Shown: positions 4,502 to 5,280 of the stretch, piece after piece
Layout: each line of letters opens with the position of its first letter
Position numbering within the stretch: the first letter of the stretch is position 1
NCBI GenBank assembly: GCA_949285775.1
Contig: CASEAD010000104.1
Coordinates: forward strand, 1 to 5,280
Source: an uncultured bacterium
GTDB lineage: Bacteria > Bacillota_I > Bacilli_A > RF39 > UBA660
Length of the DNA: 5,280 nucleotides
Direction of reading: 5' to 3'
Program-made: the position numbers and the translations under genes
The notes under the pieces: model-generated
The model's input: only the letters and a program-made list of their open reading frames with translations
Told to the model about the DNA's origin: nothing
Databases searched by the model: none

Positions 4502-5280
4502 ATGGATATAAATAAAATAAGAAATTTTAGTATAATTGCACATATAGATCATGGTAAAAGTACCCTTGCTGATAGAATATTAGAATATACTGATACTGTA
4601 GATAAAAGAGTTATGAAGGAACAAATATTAGATAGTATGGATATTGAAAGAGAAAGAGGTATTACTATTAAATTAAATGCTGTTAGAATTAATTATAAAG
4701 GCTTTGAGTTAAATTTAATTGATACTCCTGGACATGTTGATTTTACCTATGAAGTGTCTCGTTCTTTAGCAGCGTGTGAAGGTGCTATTTTAGTAGTGGA
4801 TGCTACACAAGGGATAGAAGCACAAACACTTGCTAATGTATATTTAGCGTTAGATAATAATTTAGAAATAATTCATGTTATAAATAAAATAGATCTACCT
4901 AATGCAGAGCCAGAGGTTAGAAAACAAGAATTAATAGATACTTTTGGTTTTAAAGATGAGGAAGTATTATTTACAAGCGCTAAGACTGGGGTAGGGATAG
5001 ATAAACTAATGGATGCTATTATAGAAAGGATTCCTGCTCCTGATAAAAGTGATGATGATAAGTTAAGATGTTTAATATTTGATAGTTATTTTGATTCGTA
5101 CCGTGGTGTAGTTGCGCTTATAAGAGTAATGTCTGGATGTTTAAATAATAATTCTAAAATACAAATGTTTAATAGTAAGGCTATTTATGATGTAACAGAA
5201 ATAGGTTATCATACTCCTAAGGTAGAAAAAGTTGATAGTTTAATGGAGGGAGAAGTTGGATATATATGTGCTAATATAAA
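4502..5280 (+). CDS. lepA: Elongation factor 4 (LepA), N-terminal part, runs off the right edge
   Basis: The frame opens at ATG 4502 and stays open to the window end, giving 259 complete codons of a family that is usually about 600 residues long. LepA is a ribosome-associated translational GTPase linked to back-translocation, stalled-ribosome rescue or 30S biogenesis. All five GTP-binding motifs are present: AHIDHGKST (13-21), RGIT switch I (52-55), DTPGHVDF (74-81, with His78 the expected catalytic histidine), NKID (128-131) and SAK (159-161). LepA-specific blocks include LDSMDIERERGITIK (43-57), SLAACEGAILVVDATQGIEAQ (88-108, read across two stretches) and TLANVYLAL, which separate it from EF-G, TypA and RF3. 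Domain II begins near residue 185 (LRCLIFDSYFDSYRGVV). It is not part of the nrd operon: a terminator and a promoter lie between. Confidence 0.97.
   Translation, partial: MDINKIRNFSIIAHIDHGKSTLADRILEYTDTVDKRVMKEQILDSMDIERERGITIKLNAVRINYKGFELNLIDTPGHVDFTYEVSRSLAACEGAILVVDATQGIEAQTLANVYLALDNNLEIIHVINKIDLPNAEPEVRKQELIDTFGFKDEEVLFTSAKTGVGIDKLMDAIIERIPAPDKSDDDKLRCLIFDSYFDSYRGVVALIRVMSGCLNNNSKIQMFNSKAIYDVTEIGYHTPKVEKVDSLMEGEVGYICANI

Noticed and set aside
1..5280. Mycoplasma-type code with TGA as Trp
   Set aside because: All tryptophans are TGG and no reading frame needs TGA to be read through; the standard code explains every gene.

Overview
The window is very AT-rich and reads well with the standard code: every complete gene ends in TAA, tryptophan is written TGG, and no internal TGA is needed. 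Purine-rich Shine-Dalgarno sites, consensus sigma-A promoters, intrinsic terminators and the gene set (oxygen-sensitive class III ribonucleotide reductase plus LepA) point to an anaerobic low-GC Gram-positive, i.e. a Bacillota / Mollicutes-related gut-type lineage. This placement is inference, not a database result.

Layout: (1) bases 3-644 hold the 3' end of a plus-strand gene that enters from the left edge. It encodes an Asn/Ile/Asp-rich, probably beta-rich protein of unknown function. (2) It converges at a bidirectional terminator (682-715) with a tiny minus-strand gene (857-717) for a 46-residue, 41% asparagine protein. (3) Bases 864-1353 are a roughly 490-base gene-free stretch with an isolated hairpin, clustered A-tracts, a 19-base direct repeat, and a textbook promoter (TTGACA-17-TATAAT) overlapped by a dyad. 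(4) Bases 1354-4419 form an operon: nrdD (766 aa), a 59-aa ORF, and nrdG (185 aa), closed by a 13-bp terminator whose 5' arm lies inside the nrdG coding sequence. (5) lepA starts at 4502 from its own promoter and runs off the right edge.

The main point of interest is that the class III ribonucleotide reductase appears to be split. The large NrdD carries the ATP cone, both active-site cysteines and a zinc-ribbon-like end, then stops. The glycyl-radical segment, with its RRITGYL motif and the RFN-GK-E-RVKH tail that normally ends NrdD, is a separate 59-aa gene between nrdD and nrdG. The gene has its own ribosome binding site and an in-frame stop just upstream. The likely working model is a three-component enzyme: NrdG, a radical-SAM activase, places the radical on the small protein, which docks into NrdD so that its glycine can generate the catalytic thiyl radical. 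The activated enzyme would supply dNTPs under anaerobic conditions.
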